Source of the DNA: Haemonchus contortus
Lineage: Eukaryota; Nematoda; Chromadorea; Rhabditida; Trichostrongylidae
Direction: 5' to 3'
NCBI GenBank assembly: GCA_000469685.2
Contig: LS997562.1
Location: 23,138,802 to 23,202,801, forward strand
Length of the DNA: 64,000 nucleotides
The notes beneath the pieces are model-generated. The model was not told where the DNA came from and did not search any database. It saw only the letters and a program-made list of their open reading frames with translations. The translations under genes and the position numbers were made by a program. Numbering within the stretch: the stretch's first letter is position 1; each line of letters opens with the position of its first letter. Of this stretch, positions 11,990-24,715 are shown piece by piece.

Positions 11990-14900
11990 TCAAGCTGATA
12001 GTGAGTAAAGACCCACCAAACTTCTGAAATTTGAATCTTTTAGCATTTCCTCGAGCTCCCTTCGAATATCGATTTCAGCACGAACCTGCTGTGCAATCCG
12101 TGCATCCAATTCTCGTGAACGCTAAAAGAACTGAACTAAACTGATGGCAGTCAAAACAAAGTATAACTACCTACAAATCACCCAACCAAGTTTAGAGCTA
12201 GTCGGCTTCAGGTATTCAGATGAGCTTAATTGGCTTTTCCGTCTGCCATGGACGTGATGATGTCAACTGGGAATAGTAGATCCCTCCAAGGTTCTCCAAA
12301 GAAGTCCTCAACTCATACAGCACAAAAGGGTGAGGTCTTGGGGAATTCAAACAATCCCGTCAGAGGAAGCGCCCACGCATTCGACTTCCATTCAGAATCG
12401 TTATGACGCACTGTGTGTGTGTGTGGGACCTATACAATGACATGTGGTAGACAGCCGATACGCAATTCAGTGTTTTCAGACGAGTCTGGTACCACATAGC
12501 CGACCCCAGAAGGATGGAAGGCTTGGTTGGCCTGGGCGGATATCGATCCGGCATCAAACCTGTGACCATGTCACCTCGTCCACCCTTCCCTCAAATAGTA
12601 ATTCATCTAACCTGCGCTCGTTTTGTTTTCAACTTCTCGAAATCATCCAACAGCTGCTGCGTCCTTGTTTTTGATTCTTGCTGTACTTCCGTATAGTGCT
12701 TGTTCAATAGCTGGAGAATACCTTTGTATAACCACAGCTATAACGGCACAAGCAATACATTTGAAATTTTATGATAATCTAGTAACCACAAGATCGGGTA
12801 GATCACTGGGGATATATGGTCCTGTTTTGAGGATATGCACTTTTCCAGGCTTATTCCGAGGTTTTTTTTAAACGAATACTGTATAGGAATTCGTATGTAG
12901 TCTGCCCGTTTACCCTCCTGCTAGAGAATGCTCGGAGAATTTCATGATAAACATGCATTGAGACATGCCTTAACGACCACTACGTCGATTTTAGGAATCC
13001 AAATACATGGCGAATCCCCCACCCCTTTCCCGTCCCGCTCCCCATACTCCAGACTCCCATTACGGGTATATCCTATGGATGCTGGGGAATTGTTGAAATG
13101 AACACATTTACGGGGAGTAGTAACAAATTAGATTGCTTTCGCCTTTTAAAGCCTTTTAGCAAGCATTATCAGTTCCTATAACTTGGTAAGATTCTAATTC
13201 ACTCTGAGCTTTCCCGTTTGTCACTTGCGCCCCTTCCAAATTTGATCCCTCTAGTTTCACAACCACACGGGCTATAGGTTTGTGATAACACACTACACAT
13301 ATACACATAATAGCTTTTTCTCCAATTCGTTAAAATGCTCTAAGTTAACCTCGATAGCAGCTAGAGATTCTTTTGCCTCATTGATAAGCTTGTCAACAGC
13401 TGGATCTTCTACACGCAACATCTGAGTCTTCCTGAAGCTTTTTTTTGGGAATCATCGTAAAATCCGGAAAAGTAAATTTTAACCTTGGCAAGCGAGAACG
13501 TTTTTCAAGGGGTTGACTCTTCATTTAGATCGCTGACGATACCATTATAGAGGGCCGAGCTGGGGTAATGCCAAATGAAGCAAGCTCGTATATAGGGCCC
13601 CGAATAATAACAAATCCTGAATGGGATTCCGCTCCTACGCTAACAAGCACTTTATTGCTCCTTGGTCAGATAACTACCAAACCCGTCCGGATGGACGAAA
13701 AAACTATATAAGGGATATTCCCTATCGACTCCTAGAAACAGAGGATTGCACGGGATAACCGTCTCAGAATGGCAGGGGAGGGGTATTCGGGCGAGCTTTC
13801 TGTCGTTGCGATTGAGTAAACAGCTGGCTACAGTGAGCCGGGTCCGGGAACTTCTCCCCTAACACGGCGTCGCTCACGTCGCACCCGCCGCCTATCGCAG
13901 GATTGCGATGAAAGATTGGAGCGCGCAATTTGTGAGGTAGGAAGTCCTTTAATTATTTGAATTGGCTGGCCGCTCTTTTCAATTCCAATGCTGTCTTGAT
14001 CGTCGTTTGTATAGGAGGAGTCATTCTAATTAATCAAGTCTAATAAACATGAAAACTAAAAAGAAACAGAAGGAAAACCGATAAAATCCAATGAAAAAGC
14101 AAGCCAGTCAAGGAAAAATATCGCGTCCTATCGATTGGCGGGAGTACGGTAATTGCAGTGACGTTTGCCGCATGCCGCAAGGGAGAATGCCGCGATAGGG
14201 GAGAAGTCTCGTTACCCCAGTGAGCCAAATTCGCCCCAAATGCCATCCACTGTCGCCATAGGTCACGTCTAGCTGTTCGCATTCCCAACATGGGCGACCC
14301 TTGTGAATCAGGCAACCTCTTCAATGCCGCTAAAACTCATCAACTTTTGGTGAGTAAATCGGCGAAACCGGTTTTTAAGCCCTTATTGCACCCTAAGTAG
14401 TTCTTTTGGGCTCTTCAGGGTCCCTTACGGCGACAGGGCCGTCAAAAACCAGCCTGCCAGTTTTTCTGTTGTTCGCTTCGGCAACCGACATAATGTTAGA
14501 TCATCCTTTTTCATTTCGTTTCTCTTGAAAACCTGATAAAGAAGGATCTTGTAACTCACTTGTGCAACTTGGCTACCTTAATTTTAAGTTGTCTATCGGT
14601 ATAATGCTTGGGGGTACGAGCTTTCTTTTCGACTTTCTTTGTAGCCAGCTCCATTTTCTTAGCCTTTGTATCTGGTACATCCGTTTGTCGATTCGATAAA
14701 GTAGACGACAGCTGTAGAATGTAATGATTACGGTATCATAATGACAATCGCTCAAACACATCGCCCTCTGGAAAGCTAATGGGGCTATTTCCCTCAGAGC
14801 TGTACAAAGAGGGTTGATTGAAGGGCCTGATCGGGCATCGATGACAGAGCATTCATTATGACAGACCCTGACGAACCGTCAGCAATTCGACAGAGATGGG

Positions 14901-16377
14901 TCGATCATTTTAGTGTCAAAAAAACCAATCTGAGTGCCTGGGCCACCTTTTTGTTACGTATTAAGGCCAGGTGTGCTTTTAGTATTCAAAAAGTCACGTA
15001 GTGGCGGTGGTGGATGGTGTTTCCATACCCAGTATGCCTTCAGGCCTCAATTAGCTGCATCAGGGCCATTTATTTTGGCCCCTGAATAGAATTGTGAAAG
15101 TTGAAGTGTGCTGACTTGAACAGCCCAACCATTGTGGTGCGTTTTAGCCGGGAGACTGACAGTAGGATCGGTTTTATGTAATCGATGTGCCGCGCGCGGC
15201 AGTCGCGGACCATTCGCCTCGTTATTACGGTTTCTTTAAACAGCTCAATCGATATACGATTATTATTTTTGGCCTATTCCATTGTTAATTCTTTTGTTCC
15301 TATATTTCATACTTGCTGCTGCATTCCACTACGTTCCTTCGCGCGCGGCGTCTCTCTCGCGGCGACGCGACAATATCAAACTTACTGCACCACACCCGTC
15401 CTAGCCCATTTCTCACTCCTCACCTTCCAAGAGCGGTTTAGAAAATGTAAGCCATGATATAGTGTTAACGTTTAATTCTTACATCAGAGCCTCCATTCAC
15501 GAGTTGTGTTTTGTCATCTTCAATCTTCGCGCCACCTGTTGCTGCTTTGCTTTGTTCTGGTAAACTTTTACCTGGTTCTTTCGGCTCAGGTGTTTTCATT
15601 ATCGAACTCCTTTGGGTCGGCTCCAGTCTTCCAGCTGAACCAGATCATAAATAGTCGGCTACTTTGCCATGGAAACTGTGGTGGTTTTCACATCACCTCA
15701 TCGTGCTTTTCACATCACATCATCGGAAAGCTCGTGATGAGCCATGGCACGCGGGCAAAATCTACATGTACCGTGGTACTCATGCGACAAAAGTGCGTTT
15801 ATACTCAGCGATGAACATGTAGCGACTAGCGAAGAGCATAGTTTTCTACGCAACTGCCGTCACAGAGCCGCGCCCAAGTTAAGGCTCCTTTTCCCGTTTT
15901 GAATTCTTATCGCCGACGTTACCTAGTTTGCGGCCCAGCCGTGCGATCTGTCCGGCGTTGTCGCGCGTGCGCCAAGTATAAATGCATTCTGCTGAGGTGG
16001 TGTGAAGTGTTGAATTAACTTAAGTACAAGGGCTTTCGATCTTACAAAATTGTCCCTTAGGAGGTGTCATCTTCTTAGCAGATGTGGATGCGCGTCTCCT
16101 TTCCACCGCCTTGCTTGTGCTTTCCAATGATCCCGACGTCGGACGCTTTACACTTTTCGCTGAAACGGATCATGAAAGAGCCTACGAACGACTCTGGTCA
16201 CTTCATATTTCAACCATTACATTACTTACATGCACTACTGATTTTTCTTGGCTTCGGTTTGCCATCGGCGAGCAGATTTTTATTCATACCGGACAGCCTT
16301 GCTTGAATTTCAAGATTCACATCTCTGCGATTCCTGGGAGGCTTCGGGGCCTTCTTCTTTGATCCATCTTCGGCCAT
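11990..16377 (-). CDS. Unrecognised basic coiled-coil protein, 272 aa, 6 exons
   Basis: Minus-strand exons, in transcription order: 16377-16230, 15634-15483, 14711-14560, 13431-13307, 12721-12612 and 12121-11990. All borders are GT/AG, the phases agree and the sum is 819 nt (272 codons plus stop). The first exon starts MAEDGSKKKAPKPPRNRR, and about residues 1-115 are Lys/Pro-rich and probably disordered. From about 116 onward the protein is helical and charged (KAKKMELATKKVEKKAR, DKLINEAKESLAAIEVNL, YTEVQQESKTRTQQLLDDF, RIAQQVRAEIDIRRELEEML), a long coiled coil. There is no signal peptide or membrane segment. I do not recognise a family. The least certain junction is the donor of exon 4 (GTGTAT at 13306). 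The last exon could instead splice at a GTGGGT before the stop. Its introns hold repeats (12370-12580, 13840-14218, 15150-15400). Confidence 0.75.
12370..12580 (-). repeat. SINE-like element copy 2 (reverse), in an intron of the coiled-coil gene
   Basis: The reverse complement gives CATGGTCACAGGTTTGATGC (B-box-like), GGCCAACCAAGCCTTCCATC and GGTACCAGACTCGTCTG, the same block order as 10976-11190 and 62990-63240. It lies between exons 5 and 6 of the coiled-coil gene. Confidence 0.6.
13840..14218. mobile_element. hAT-type MITE family A, copy 1 (379 bp)
   Basis: Ends in inverted repeats containing ACTTCTCCCCTA and is flanked by a perfect 8-bp duplication AGTGAGCC (13832-13839 and 14219-14226), the size hAT transposases make. 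A second copy at 32868-33249 has a different 8-bp duplication. It has no coding capacity. It lies in the intron between exons 3 and 4 of the coiled-coil gene. Confidence 0.9.
15150..15400. repeat. Dispersed repeat R3, copy 2
   Basis: Shares with copies 1 and 3 the GCCGCGCGCGGCAGTCGCGG block, CAGCTCAATCGATATACGAT and the CGCGCGCGGCG right part, with more divergence and small indels. It lies in an intron of the coiled-coil gene. Confidence 0.7.
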
Positions 16378-16399
16378 CTCATCCCGGTTGCTGCATCGA

Positions 16400-16970
16400 A
16401 TGACTGCGACCACCCCAACGGGTATTTATATCTATGATTGCACCTTATCAGTATCTTTGAAGTGGGATATTTTCCTGATAGAATCCATAATCTTCATATG
16501 CGGCGACAACGGGAGCGGTGAACACCGTTTGCCACGGACTCTATACAGCGCATGGACGTTCGTGTGTCGACCATGGGTGCCTGCTTAATTGAAGTCTCCT
16601 CCTTTTGAGACAGTTGTAGGGACATTGCACACGGGGACTTATTGAACATTTTTTTCGGATGATATTCTTAACCGATACAGCAAAAAACATAGCTTTACCT
16701 ACGACGCTGACTCGTTCCTTCAAACTGGCAACTGCCCATTTAAAATGATTGTTGTTGGTACCTGTCGATTGAGCCGTCGTCTCTCGAAACTCTCAGGAGA
16801 TGAGGTGTGAATCAATGTGAAGCATCAAAATCAAAGGTAAATAAGAAACTCCGAAAGAAAAATAAATAAATAAATAAATAAAGTAAATATAATAGATAAG
16901 GATAATAGATAAATATAATAATAATAGTAAATACGACTTTTACGAACATTTTGTTATGAATTCCTATCGG
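16400..16970. other. Upstream flank of the coiled-coil gene; no gene seen
   Basis: Presumed promoter and 5' region of the minus-strand gene; a GATGCAG acceptor-like site just upstream of its ATG could take a spliced leader. 16858-16935 is an AATA/ATAG-rich microsatellite. Confidence 0.4.
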
Positions 16971-17411
16971 CTTAGTATGCTCTAGATCTAAAATTAATTG
17001 TTAAAAGGAGTTTTTGTATGGTGAACATTGATATCCAACCCGTCGTGAATAAGGGACGCACGAATATGTCATTGGTAACAAGAAGAAGTTGGTAGGTATG
17101 GTCTCCTCCACCGATAACTCGGGCTGCTCTCAGTCCGAGTGAGTTCGGAAGGAATGCATAGTATCCAAACATTCCTGACACATCCAGGACTGAAGTGCCA
17201 AAGGGTGTTCTGCCATGATTGGAGCCAAACTCTTTTTAATAAGAATATTTACGGTGGTGTACTTGAAAGTTTGAGTTGTGCTCGCCATGGAATAGAGATC
17301 AAAAGCTTTGGAGCCATTTCTATCAAGCTTGTCGTTGAATCGTCATGAAAGTAGAAACGAAATTTTGTCTGTGCCTGACTATTTGGTAACTTGAATATGA
17401 GAGAGCTCTGA

Positions 17412-17909
17412 AGGCACAGTTCACGGTAAAAATGATTTCTGATATTCCTCCATAAATCAATTTGGGCCATCTTATATACCATATGCGGCACAAGCAGGTC
17501 GGAAGGCCGTCTAGTTAGGGCGTTATGAAAGCTCAAAGATTGTCCTGTGTGTGCGCGGACGAGTTTCACCGGCACTGTAGAAGCTGCACCAGTCACGAGG
17601 GAGCCCATGTAGGAAGTTCAAACAACTTATCATGAGCCATGGGACAGGGGAGAGAGTTCTGAACAGTTCTGGCTTGATGTTGTCGGCTTTTTGCGCAATT
17701 GCAATAACAGAAATCTCGTCCGAATACTTCTTCCATGTTAGTTCCGTCATAGTTATCTTGTCCAAGTCTATTTTCATCTTTTTGGGAGCCTTATTTTTCT
17801 CGAAATTGACAAATTTACTTACCTTTTTCACTATCGATGAACTATTCCCAACCAATAATTCCGCTTTTCGACCAAAAAAGGCACCTCGAAATTATCATGA
17901 ACTATGCCT
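17412..17909. mobile_element. TTAA-type element, copy A
   Basis: Ends AGGCACAGTTCACGGTAA and, on the right, the complement of AGGCATAGTTCATGATAA. The right flank is TTAA (17910-17913); the left is the degraded CTGA. Its left end resembles copy B. The interior differs from the other copies and holds a minus-strand open stretch, listed separately. Confidence 0.75.
17523..17880 (-). other. Coding-like open stretch inside TTAA element A
   Basis: Minus strand, about 110 open codons with exon-like composition (KMKIDLDKITMTELTWKKYS, ISVIAIAQKADNIKPELF) and an AAAAAG/GTAAGT donor-like site near 17822. No family recognised. It could be a captured exon, a transposase relic or chance. Confidence 0.3.
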
Positions 17910-18283
17910 TTAAGTGTAGCAGTAATGATAACTTTTTTGATTTATGTAAGAATCACCACTGCTTTACCTCACATTTTCACGGCATTCTATCGCCCATGAT
18001 GGTAGAAAGTCATTGCTATTACTGATTGTGAATGCAAACTGAAGCACCAGAACTCATTCTCTCAATACCGCAGTGAGCAAAGCATCCTAGGAAGTCATAC
18101 TTGACAAGTCGAAGAGAAATTCTCCAGGTCGAGCTGTAATCCTGCATGCCTTCAATACGTCTCCAAATTTCTGTAGATAAGCATCCGAACCCATGAATAA
18201 TAAAGTTGAGGCGTTTTGAGTGGATTGTCAATAGCGGTGATACGTGTGCTTCTATCTTTCCGAACCAGGCTAGCTCCGATTAA

Positions 18284-18983
18284 AGGCACTGTTCACGAAA
18301 AAATGGTTTCAGAGTTTTGCACATGGTTTTAATTCGAAGCCCCCTCTGATACCATTTGCGCAGGAATTAGGTCGGAAAACGGCTGGATAGGGCACGATAA
18401 GGGCAGGAACTTTGGGGGACGGGATGCCTCCGCCCCTCGCTAGGTTGACTACTTGTTCCAATTGTCCTTCACCACATTCGCACTGGAGCGAAGTTGGCGA
18501 AAAATCGATACGCAGGTTGGCAAATTGCCAGGAATGATCAGCTGGTCGACCGCTTCGCACAGGGGCTAGTATTCGGATGTTATTTCTATTATTCGCGTAT
18601 CGTTTGTTTTCTTTTTTGTTATTAATTTTTTACGGTAGCATTCTTTAACTATTCTCGTAAGTTTAGTGAAGATTTTAACATATTTTGTGTAGATTATTGC
18701 ATGCAAATGTTTTTTTTATCAGAAACTCCGTTAATTTCGATGTGTTGTCTGTATTGCGGACATTGCGTCGCGTTCGTGCATTCTCGCTCGAACACTCCCT
18801 AACCGTCGTTTTTTCAATGTGAAATTCGTCCAACCCCCCCTTTCCAGCTCTTTTTTTGACCCTTTGTAATTAATTTTGTTCATCGTTTTTTGCGCTTGTT
18901 TCGTTGTTATCGCTTTATTCTAGAGTAGTCCTATCAATTCCCGTCAAAAAAAGGGTACCCTAACTTTTTTGTAAACACTGCCT
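18284..18983. mobile_element. TTAA-type element, copy B (700 bp)
   Basis: Perfect TTAA on both sides (18280-18283 and 18984-18987) with inverted termini AGGCACTGTTCACG / complement of AGGCAGTGTTTACA. No long open frame. The TTAA duplication is the piggyBac signature. Confidence 0.85.
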
Positions 18984-18989
18984 TTAACC

Positions 18990-19990
18990 AATCATGTTTG
19001 CTGGTAGGCTTGATTAATTTGGGCGAGTATCGAAACCATCTTAGATCATGGGATCGTCGTGTGATTTGCGCCACTTGTCACCACATCTCATTCGCATATT
19101 TAGCGATAAATACCGAGGTAGTAAGCACCACGGCTCATTGAATGCTTCTTTTCAGAGGTTGCATCTGTCCGAGCACTACAGCACCTAGACAAGAAGGCGG
19201 GCGAGAATGGCTCTCGCCCGCCTTCAATCGGTAACCGCCCTTTTATAAGTGAGTAGTGGAGGTAATTGCCGATCTGTGGAAGGAGTTAAATGTGATAGGA
19301 TGTGAAACGTAGCCGAAATCAAAGTAAATGCACAAGTTCGCAGCTGATGTCCGTAAATGCGGAACTTTGTGGGTGAAGTTATTAGCGCGGTCACTGGTTC
19401 CCAGCCGCACGAGACATATAGGACGAGTTAGTGCATGTAACACGACAGGTAAGGTGTGTAAGGAAAATCACCTTCGTAATGAAGAAGGCGCCAAGGATCC
19501 GTGCAGTTTTCGTTACCGAAGAGATTAAGTGTTTGGGTGGAGCGTATTAGGTGCCATCCATATTCAATGATGACTTCTAATGTTATTCCGTGTTCATGAC
19601 ACACCGATGGAAATGTGGCATCCCAGAGCAGGTGATTTGCCAATTTATTCAGAGAGGCTTAGTGAGACATTTCAGATACTTCACATTCCCCAAGATACAT
19701 TCCCTCTTACAGAGTCTTGCCAGAGCTGCTGAATGACCAATTCTTCTGTGAATCAATTGAGACTGGCTGAATTTGAGAACATCGACCGTCATCCTCAAAG
19801 ACAGCGGTTGGAAAGCTCAGGCAGACTAGAGGCTTGAGTATTTGCGTCAACACTCCCTCCCGAATACACCGTTTTCATACTTTTTTACTGCTATAAAATT
19901 GTTATCTATCAAGCACAGACTCCTACTTTCACAACGAAAAGGAAACTTCTGAAGAGATTCACCGAAGACTTTTTTGTTATTATACCAGTT
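18990..19990. other. Unassigned repeat-like sequence
   Basis: No gene or complete element seen. 19191-19227 is a short palindrome (GGCGGGCGAGAATGGCTCTC). The end of the stretch matches array sequence (TTGTTATCTATCAAGCACAG). Confidence 0.35.
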
Positions 19991-21356
19991 TCTTATGATT
20001 TATTATCTGTTCAGCATGTCCTAGAGCTGAAATTTTTTGTAAAAAGGTGTTATCATATGATAAACATTTTTATTCCACCCGTAGTAAATACGGGGCGGGG
20101 CGCAGGAAGCAGTCGTTTCTCCAAGAGTTGTAGAGATACGATCAGATTTCCTCCTCCACCGATAACTCGGATTGCTATCGGTCCGGGTAAAAGTGGAAGG
20201 AACAGATAGGTTCCAAATGATGCATACAGCATCCAGGACTAAGAGTGCCAGAGGGTGCCGTCGACATTTGGGACACGAGCTCTCACGACATTAATGTCCG
20301 AGATCCCTTCGTGGGAGTTTCTACTATCTCGTAGACTGAAGACTATCGACTCCACCATCAGTCACTGATCGGTGAAAAATTGGCCGACGAACTTTTATCC
20401 ATGCTTAACAGATGGGCAAGTTGTATGCGAGAGGGTCGCAAATGCAGCAGTAATGGTAATTTCTATGATACGTAAATCACTAATCGAACTTTGGGTTTTA
20501 AGATTGGTGGAAGGGCGTTGGTTTTGTTGACTGGAACTACAAGCTGTAACAGTGGGAACAAACCCTTGAATTCAATAAATCTCGAGCTTACAATGACCTG
20601 CGACCAGTCAGAAAGGGATATGTGGAGTTCCTGCTACAGAGCGCTATAGTAACAAGGTTATTAGGCATCAGGCGTATCCACTGAGGTTCTCGAGCCCCCT
20701 CCATCCCCACATAGAAGGCTATTTGGCGTCCCAGGGAGGATAATTCGTCTACATACTGCCATCGTGTCTGTTCAAACATAAATGCTCCCAAACGAAATAT
20801 TAAAACTAAAACTGAAACACTGAAATGCTGGAAAAAAATAACAATGAGGATCCAATTAGAAAGGCTCAGTCAGAAATTTTATAAACTCCACATGCCCGAA
20901 TAACCACGCCTTCTAAACCTTGTCAGAATTACTGAATGGTAATGCTCCTTCAAACTAAGAGGGCTGGGTGAAAATAGGAATATCAAACATCCTCTTTAGA
21001 GATAACTGTTTGAAAGCCTAGCTAAAGTAGGGGCCTGGGTGAAACTGTTTTCCTTAGTTTACGTTTGCGAATTAGGTCCACTACCCAAATAATCCATCCC
21101 CTCTTGCTGACAGCCTGGTCAGAGACATTGAATGACTATGTGCCCTTTTAAATGAGGGGGACTGGCTGAGATGAAATTATTAAACTCGTTCTCCAAGAAA
21201 ACGGTTGGAATGCTCGATCAAACTAAGAGGCTGGTCTAGTGTCATCCCTCCTTCTCACAACGTTTTTGCTATGAACTTGTTATTTTTAAGCGCGAACTGA
21301 CACTTTTGAAGCGAACCCCTTTCTCTTGAAAAATAATAAAAAAAAAAAAAAAGAAA

Positions 21357-22015
21357 AATAGGGTTCACGATAAAATGGTTTCTTAAATTCCTACTCAGGA
21401 TTACTCTGTGGCCCCAAGGGTAACAGAAAAGACGCTGTCGGGCTCAAAAACTCAAGAGCTTAGGCTAGTAGGAGAACCCCATTACGGAATTGGTCGGATG
21501 CCACGCCCACCGAACGATGTTATGTCGGACAAGTTGGAGGCGATGCAGGCTGCGCTATTCGCACCACGACTCACACGCTCATGAAGCAAACAGCCAATCG
21601 CTGGGTTGTGGTTACTCGTATTCTGTCGTTCTCCGCTATTCTCACTGCTGCTTTATCTTGTTTTCTATCTCAAGAGGATGGAAAATGGGTTAGTTTGTCT
21701 GTTAATAGTATTTTTAACTTATGATTATGATTTAGTGTATTTCAAAGGACGTTTTTGCTTACTGTAATCAGCTATTCTCACCCGGACCCACACGTACGAC
21801 ACGACACGCATCGTGTAACCCGCCCAAGTACCCCCTCTACTTTTTTTTCTGGTCTTATTCTCGTGTAGCTCCTTTTTGACGTCTTTTTAGAAGCTTTTTA
21901 TCACTTTGGGAACACTGGTTCGTGTGCTTTCTTCGCCTCCATCGCTCTATCCTACACCTTCTCTCTCATTTTTCGTCATTATCTGAATAGCCCAAAATTA
22001 TCGTGAATTGTGCTT
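21357..22015 (+). mobile_element. TTAA-type element, copy C
   Basis: Starts GGGTTCACGATAAAATGG and ends with the complement of AAAGCACAATTCACGATAA, followed by TTAA (22016-22019). The left TTAA has merged into an A-run. Its interior aligns with copies D and E (CTCACACGCTCATG, TCTCGTGTAGCTCC blocks). Confidence 0.8.
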
Positions 22016-23365
22016 TTAAAGAGACGTGCTGAATACTTGTTTTCGCTATTATAGCAGATTTATAACTTATCTTCGTCAAGATATGTCCTACAGCTTAAAT
22101 TTATCGCAAGCAAATTAACACATGGTGAACATTCGTATTCTACCCGCAGAAAATATGGTGCACGAGACTGATTCGTTCGCCTATCATTCGCGAAAGAGCG
22201 GTTTTCTCATCTAATCCTCAAACTGCAATCAGACCGAGTGAATTTGGAAGGAATAGATAGAATTCCAAATGATAGGTAGTGCATTCAGGACTGGAGTGCC
22301 GAAGGCTGTTCAAAACGATTGGGGCATAGTGAGGGGGTCGTCAGATAGTTCCTACTTGAGAAGTTCTACAATTGTGAAAGGTAGGGAGCAAAGTCCTCTT
22401 AATCGAACATGTCATTGAATGGCGGACAGACAACGTCCCAGGGCAGACGATTGGTCTGCTCTAGCTACATACCAAATTCGGTATCTACCGGCTTCTAAAC
22501 ACCAGAATGCAGTTGAGTCAGTCGCTGAAATTCTCAAGGAACCATGATGGCATTTTGTTGGGAAGTTCCAGTTCGGAATTTTCAGAACACCACCAATCCG
22601 AAGAATTCGTGGCACTCTGCTGATTCTTGTCAACAGCATTGAATGGCTAGAACACAGCATTGAATGTGTCCTATGAAATAGTGGGAGCCGGCACAAAATC
22701 AGTATTATCAAACGTCATTCTTCTGGGCAACGATTGGGCCAACTAGCCATACCAGGGATCTGGGAAGTGAATTTTTCTTATTTCTACTCGTTTTCCATTA
22801 AATACTTAGGAATTCTCATTCAATTGTCAAATCCTAAACAGACGTGTTCGATCCAACTGCGTAAAATCAAAAGGGACAGCAGTTCCCACGTCAACACCAC
22901 TCCTACAAGGATACGACAGCGTGGCGCAACCGAAAGGAACTGAAATGATGAGCTCTACACCGTTTCCCTTGTTCCGTTTCAATGTGGTTTTTATTAAGCA
23001 CAAACTTTATTTTTACTACGAACCTTACCTATTTGTAACTAGAAATAAGTTGAAGAAAGGGTAAAAATAATTCGAAGAATGGGTATCAAGTACTTTTCTC
23101 GTCTTAAAACAATTCATATGCTCCAAACTTACTATCAATACGTTTTAGAGTTGAAATCTATCATAAAGATAATTAGTGATGAACACTGATATCTTACCCG
23201 CAGTCAATGCGGAGCTAGAGAATAGTCTTTACGCTGGAGATTACTGAAATTGTGTGCCGGTCCGCAATTCCAACGACAATCGGGATTAGCCATTTCGGAT
23301 TAGTTTGGAACTGACACAAAATTTCCAAACGATGTGTGTGTAGCATCCAGGACTGAGTGTGCCAA

Positions 23366-23625
23366 AGGGTATGGGTACATTGACCCAGAACTGAATGGAC
23401 GCGGCAAATCACGCGGCGAAATTCGTGGCGATTCAAATGGCTTCAGCGCCATTATTGGGGTCCAAATTTGAAGTAGAGCCAATTAGTACGATTATCTGAC
23501 CATACTAATGTACTCCCCTTCAAGTTTGCGCCCCATTGATAGGTGCCGAAGTCGTTTTGAACGCCACGAATCTCGCCGCGCCATTTGCCGCGTCCATCGA
23601 GTTTTGGGCGAATGTTCCGTCCCCC
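23366..23625. mobile_element. hAT-type inverted-repeat MITE family B, copy 1
   Basis: About 110-bp imperfect arms are inverted around a short centre; ends are GGGTATGGGTACATT and the complement of GGGGACGGAACATTC. It is flanked by the 8-bp duplication TGTGCCAA (23358-23365 and 23626-23633) and inserted in the conserved GTGCCAAAGGGTG box of an array unit. Confidence 0.88.
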
Positions 23626-24045
23626 TGTGCCAAAAGATGTTGCCGTACGTTTGGGACACAATCGTTCATGAAACGATTGGTCCCTCGCATCGCGCCGTCA
23701 ATTCGAGCTGAGCAACTCGTCCGGGCGATTCACTTCTTGACAATGCTAATCGGCCCACCAATTGCTATTCTAACTGATACAACTTATCGATGACGCCACT
23801 ACTATAAGACACCGATTTGTGGATCTACTTGATTCTGTCTATTTGCATCGATTAGCATGGTCAGGAGGTTGAATCACCTGGACGAGTTGTCCAGCTCACA
23901 AACCGCATGGAATGGGTGGCGCGATGGGACGCCAAACGACACACACCCGTACAAGTGCAAGTAGGATGTGTATGGAAGCTCATCTGCATAGTAGTAAAGC
24001 CGATCGGTGAAGCATGTGTAAAGTTTTTGCTACAGAAGCGTGTAA

Positions 24046-24715
24046 AGACACGGTTCACGATAAAAATGGTTACTGAGTTCATCCCTTAGGAATACTCAGC
24101 GCCCCCCCTGGGTAGTAGAATGGACCCTCTCGCTCCCAAAATCTCGACGGTCAGGGCACAGTGGAAGCCCTGTAGATGGCTTGGGTGGCTTTTCCGCCTC
24201 TCGATCGATGTCACGTCAGACGAGTGTCGAGGCAATACTGATTACTATTATTCGTTCTTGGTCCCACACACAATCAGTGATCGCCGAGTGATGAGGCGAT
24301 GTTTTTCCCATTCTTTTTTCCTCTGTTACTTTTATTGCTGCCGCGATCCCTTTTTTAATTTCCAACCTCAAAAGGCTGGAAAAGGTGAGCTACATACATT
24401 TACTGTTACTAGGGTTTTTTTGTTTACTTATGCTCATAAGTGAATGAATTTTTTTCTTACCGTAGTCTGCTATTAGCACCAGGACCAACATGTTCGCAAC
24501 GACGCTCTGTGCGTAGCTCGTCTAACCGCCCCACTCTTCTTCATTTTTCTGGTCACATTCTCGCCCAGCCCCCTTTTTAACGGTTTTTTGAAGCCTTTTT
24601 TCACTTTGGAAACACCGATGCACGCAGCTCCTTCGCCTTCGTCGCACTATTTTCCATCTTATCTTCCATTTTTCGTCATGATCTGGGTTACCCAAAATTA
24701 TTGTGAACTGTACCT
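24046..24715 (+). mobile_element. TTAA-type element, copy D (670 bp)
   Basis: Termini AGACACGGTTCACGATAA and complement of AGGTACAGTTCACAATAA; the flanking tetramers have decayed to GTAA and TGAA. Interior aligned with C and, in reverse, with E (CAGCGCCCCCCCTGGGTAGT). Confidence 0.8.
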
